The notes beneath the pieces are model-generated. The model worked only from the letters and a program-made list of their open reading frames with translations. It made no database searches and was not told the DNA's origin. A program made the translations under genes and the position numbers. Source: JBGOTP01 sp041476545 (GTDB lineage: Bacteria; Acidobacteriota; Vicinamibacteria; Vicinamibacterales; CAVVIG01). Taken from it: a DNA stretch of 5,313 bases. Where the stretch lies: positions 1 through 5,313 of the forward strand of contig JBGOTP010000354.1 in NCBI GenBank assembly GCA_041476545.1, in the 5' to 3' direction. Shown piece by piece: positions 5,181 to 5,313 of the stretch (position 1 is its first letter; each line of letters begins with the position of its first letter).

Positions 5181-5313
5181 TCACTTCTTCCAGGCGAGGT
5201 TATCGGGCTCGCGACTGCGCAGCGTCACCGAGATCCCCTCAGCGAGATCCGCCGTCGACGATCTCGTCGCCGAAAGATGCTGTCGGGTTTGTGGCCGCTG
5301 ATCCGCATCGCCA
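5181..5313 (-). pseudogene. Decayed C-terminus of a tyrosine recombinase (phage-type integrase)
   Basis: Reading in from the right edge on the minus strand, the frame gives AMRISGHKPDSIFRR, matching the C-terminal catalytic block (A)MRxSGHKTDSIFRRY of many phage and island integrases. The His at 5293-5291 corresponds to the conserved His of that block. Directly after FRR the frame breaks. The expected Tyr codon, the nucleophile that attacks DNA, is lost, and the family sequence resumes two bases out of register as DEIVDGG. A second shift restores DLAEGISVTL, running on to LAWKK and a TGA at 5183-5181. With the catalytic Tyr gone and two frameshifts within about 35 codons, the enzyme is dead. 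The N-terminal and core-binding parts are beyond the window. It is the nearest neighbour upstream of the large exported-protein gene and supports an old integrative-element origin for this region. Confidence 0.75.

Noticed and set aside
4963..5301. A 112-codon plus-strand frame at the right end.
   Set aside because: It runs antisense to the integrase relic, with no ribosome binding site and no recognisable domain.

Overview
The window looks like high-GC chromosomal DNA from a Gram-negative bacterium (Pseudomonadota, or a similar GC-rich phylum such as Acidobacteriota or Gemmatimonadota; the sequence alone does not decide). The pointers are Sec signal peptides, strong AAGGAGG-type ribosome binding sites, and remnants resembling an IS3/IS407-group transposase and a tyrosine recombinase. 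Every gene I can support is on the minus strand, so the window reads functionally from right to left.

Right third (about 5313 to 2594). At the edge lies the decayed C-terminal end of a tyrosine recombinase (5313-5181). A 370-base non-coding stretch follows, then one large gene (4801-2594) for a 735-residue exported protein of unknown function. That protein has an N-terminal extracellular segment of a recurring type (YDGADDTLVGV ... FFALE) and a central Cys/His/Trp motif (CSDCVHAHW). On sampled lines its base composition is clearly lower in GC than the regulator further left, and it is bounded by a dead integrase on one side and a dead transposase on the other. This is the accessory-island part of the window.

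Middle (about 2597 to 1742). This is about 850 bases with no intact gene. It holds a scrambled IS3-type transposase fragment spread over all three plus-strand frames (2393-2570) and unrecognised sequence.

Left third (1741 to 1). The central gene is a 278-residue GAF plus LuxR-type HTH transcription regulator (1464-628). Around it lie three very short minus-strand reading frames, each beginning with a Sec signal peptide and a good ribosome binding site. They are a 29-codon peptide that stops just after its signal peptide (1741-1652), a 64-residue secreted peptide (437-243), and the first 28 codons of another exported protein that runs off the left edge (84-1). A 14-base sequence with one mismatch is repeated in the same orientation shortly upstream of the regulator gene and of the 64-residue peptide gene. 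This suggests, but does not prove, shared control.

No complete known system (defence, biosynthetic, CRISPR) is visible. The most interesting items are the uncharacterised exported protein in its mobile-element setting and the small secreted-peptide genes clustered around the GAF-LuxR regulator.
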